Assembly: GCA_027600665.1 (NCBI GenBank)
Contig: JADGJL010000516.1
Span: 1-19,261, forward strand
Direction of reading: 5' to 3'
DNA: 19,261 nucleotides
DNA from: Irineochytrium annulatum
Taxonomy: Eukaryota > Chytridiomycota > Chytridiomycetes > Chytridiales > Chytridiaceae
Shown one piece after another: positions 18,202 through 19,261 of this stretch. The notes below the pieces were generated by a model. It was not told the DNA's origin, did no database searches, and saw only the letters and a program-made list of their open reading frames with translations. Position numbers and translations under genes: made by a program. Position 1 is the stretch's first letter. Each line of letters starts with the position of its first letter.

Positions 18202-18695
18202 CACTGGGACATTTTGATGTTTGTTAAAAGCGTTAACTTGTCCTCTAGAAGTAAAATCGCGTCAGTGTATTAGAACTAAAGAGCATTCTCTCCTAATTTT
18301 CAAATGCTATATCTGCGAGTGGGGATCATATTAGAACGAGGACATGGGCACACGGATGGTAGGTACTTAACGAGCAAAGGTGTTCGGAGTAATTCTTATT
18401 TTCGTGGTGGGTGACAAAAAAGCAAGCCGCAACGCGCATCACAAAAAATAAAGGGTAATATTATAGGAGGGGAGGGCAAAAACGACTCATAGAAACATGT
18501 ATCCCAAAATCGGCTTTGGGCCTCCACGCAGCCAGGTAATAAATACTGAAGTAAACGGAAAAGGAAAGAATACACAAAAACAATCAAGAGTTCATCAATA
18601 TTCCGCATCGCCACCCTCAGCAAATATAAGTAGGTTATAGCCCGCCACCCCCAGAGCAATCGAAACACTTTAACTTGGCACCCGACCGTATCTTG
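18202..18695. other. Convergent intergenic region: EFM5 and SPRY-gene 3' ends
   Basis: This 494-bp A/T-rich stretch lies between two convergent stop codons. A minus-strand open frame here is hydrophobic only because of base composition, and I do not support it. No canonical AATAAA in a fitting position was found for either gene. Confidence 0.5.
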
Positions 18696-19261
18696 TCAGC
18701 GGGAAGCCGAGCTCGTGAAATCGGAGATCGACACCGCCGCCCCGTCGCCCATCGTCACTGACGGGAAGATGATTGGCGGCAGGTTCCTAAACGCGATCCC
18801 ACAGTCGATCCCGCCAATCTCGAACCCAAGCGTTCGTGCGTCGAGATCAAGCTTGACAACCACGGGCGTTCCCCTCGAAAATGTGACACCCCTCGGCAAC
18901 CGACCGACAAATATACGCCCAACCCGGAGCGATCCGTCGCTCCAAACCGACCACCCACCGTCTTCGCCGACAAACGACGCCCGTGGTAATGATGCGGCCG
19001 AGCCCACACCTATTGACGTCGTCGACGCCCGGTGGAGTTGCTGCGCAGACCCATTAAATTGGCCGGGTGTTGCCGCGCCAGACGGACCTGTCGGCGTGCC
19101 AAACACGTCGTCGTCCTCCTCGTCAAACCTTCTGGGCATCGACGTCTTCAGCGGCGGCACCGCCGTCGACGCGGACGCAACGGGCGTCGACGTCGTTGCC
19201 GATGTTGCGCCAAACAACGCATTTCCCACCGTCCCCAGCACGCCCAGCACCGACCCCGTAC
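18696..19261 (-). CDS. SPRY-domain protein, C-terminal fragment (5' part beyond window)
   Basis: The frame is open from the right window edge to a TGA at 18698-18696, with no intron needed (187 codons). No ATG is visible, so the true start lies beyond the edge. The first ~100 residues are Ala/Ser/Thr-rich and probably disordered, with an acidic patch FDEEDDDVFGTP. The last ~90 residues resemble a SPRY fold: GWSVWSDGSLRVGR, GTPVVVKLDLDARTLGFEI, then CGIAFRNLPPIIFPSVTMGD. SPRY domains bind protein partners in ubiquitin ligases, RanBPM-like and COMPASS (Ash2) proteins. No upstream domain is visible to say which, so the role is open. Confidence 0.75.
   Translation of the reverse strand, partial: TGSVLGVLGTVGNALFGATSATTSTPVASASTAVPPLKTSMPRRFDEEDDDVFGTPTGPSGAATPGQFNGSAQQLHRASTTSIGVGSAASLPRASFVGEDGGWSVWSDGSLRVGRIFVGRLPRGVTFSRGTPVVVKLDLDARTLGFEIGGIDCGIAFRNLPPIIFPSVTMGDGAAVSISDFTSSASR

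Noticed and set aside
18396..18668. Minus-strand 90-codon open frame rich in hydrophobic residues
   Set aside because: It lies in A/T-rich sequence between convergent gene ends, has no family resemblance, and its hydrophobicity follows from T-rich codons.

Overview
This window is fungal nuclear DNA. It is moderately GC-rich. Every full-size gene except the short edge fragment is split by small GT-AG introns of about 43-165 nt, and the recognisable proteins are eukaryotic ones: the SUV3 mitochondrial helicase, a SWI3/RSC8-type chromatin subunit and the EFM5 eEF1A methyltransferase. Intron density and domain content fit a filamentous or zoosporic fungus better than a budding yeast. I cannot fix the phylum from the sequence alone; Basidiomycota or an early-diverging lineage are both possible. 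I re-derived exon joins by hand, and in every multi-exon gene the phases close without a stop.

Layout. 1-2644 (-): SUV3, with its 3' end cut by the window edge. 3127-4527 (-): a glutathione S-transferase-like protein. 4812-7240: a tandemly duplicated block of about 1.33 kb. Each copy holds a divergent pair of tiny genes, one on each strand, so four related proteins of 42-51 aa are encoded. These have TATA-like boxes at similar distances and AATAAA signals at similar distances. 7673-10302 (+): a membrane-anchored protein fusing an NDP-sugar epimerase/dehydratase (extended SDR) to a PF03407-like glycosyltransferase. 10834-13587 (+): a pepsin-family aspartic protease with signal peptide, transmembrane segment and a SAM-like domain in its cytosolic tail. 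13975-16845 (-): SWI3/RSC8/SMARCC homologue. 17100-18201 (+): EFM5, including a 16-nt micro-exon. 18696 to the right edge (-): the C-terminus of a SPRY-domain protein.

How the genes relate. The conserved housekeeping genes serve mitochondrial RNA turnover, chromatin remodelling and translation factor methylation, and look like an ordinary mixed neighbourhood. SWI3 and EFM5 share a 254-bp divergent promoter region. The SDR-glycosyltransferase and the protease both look like secretory-pathway membrane proteins and lie in tandem.

The part least explained by known families is the four-member micro-protein cluster. Its members share a serine/threonine/alanine-rich N-terminus, a core close to KPAHVKRAPV and a C-terminus HA-T/S-I-L/I. 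They diverge mainly at synonymous sites in the core. I do not recognise this family, and it is the best candidate here for something undescribed.
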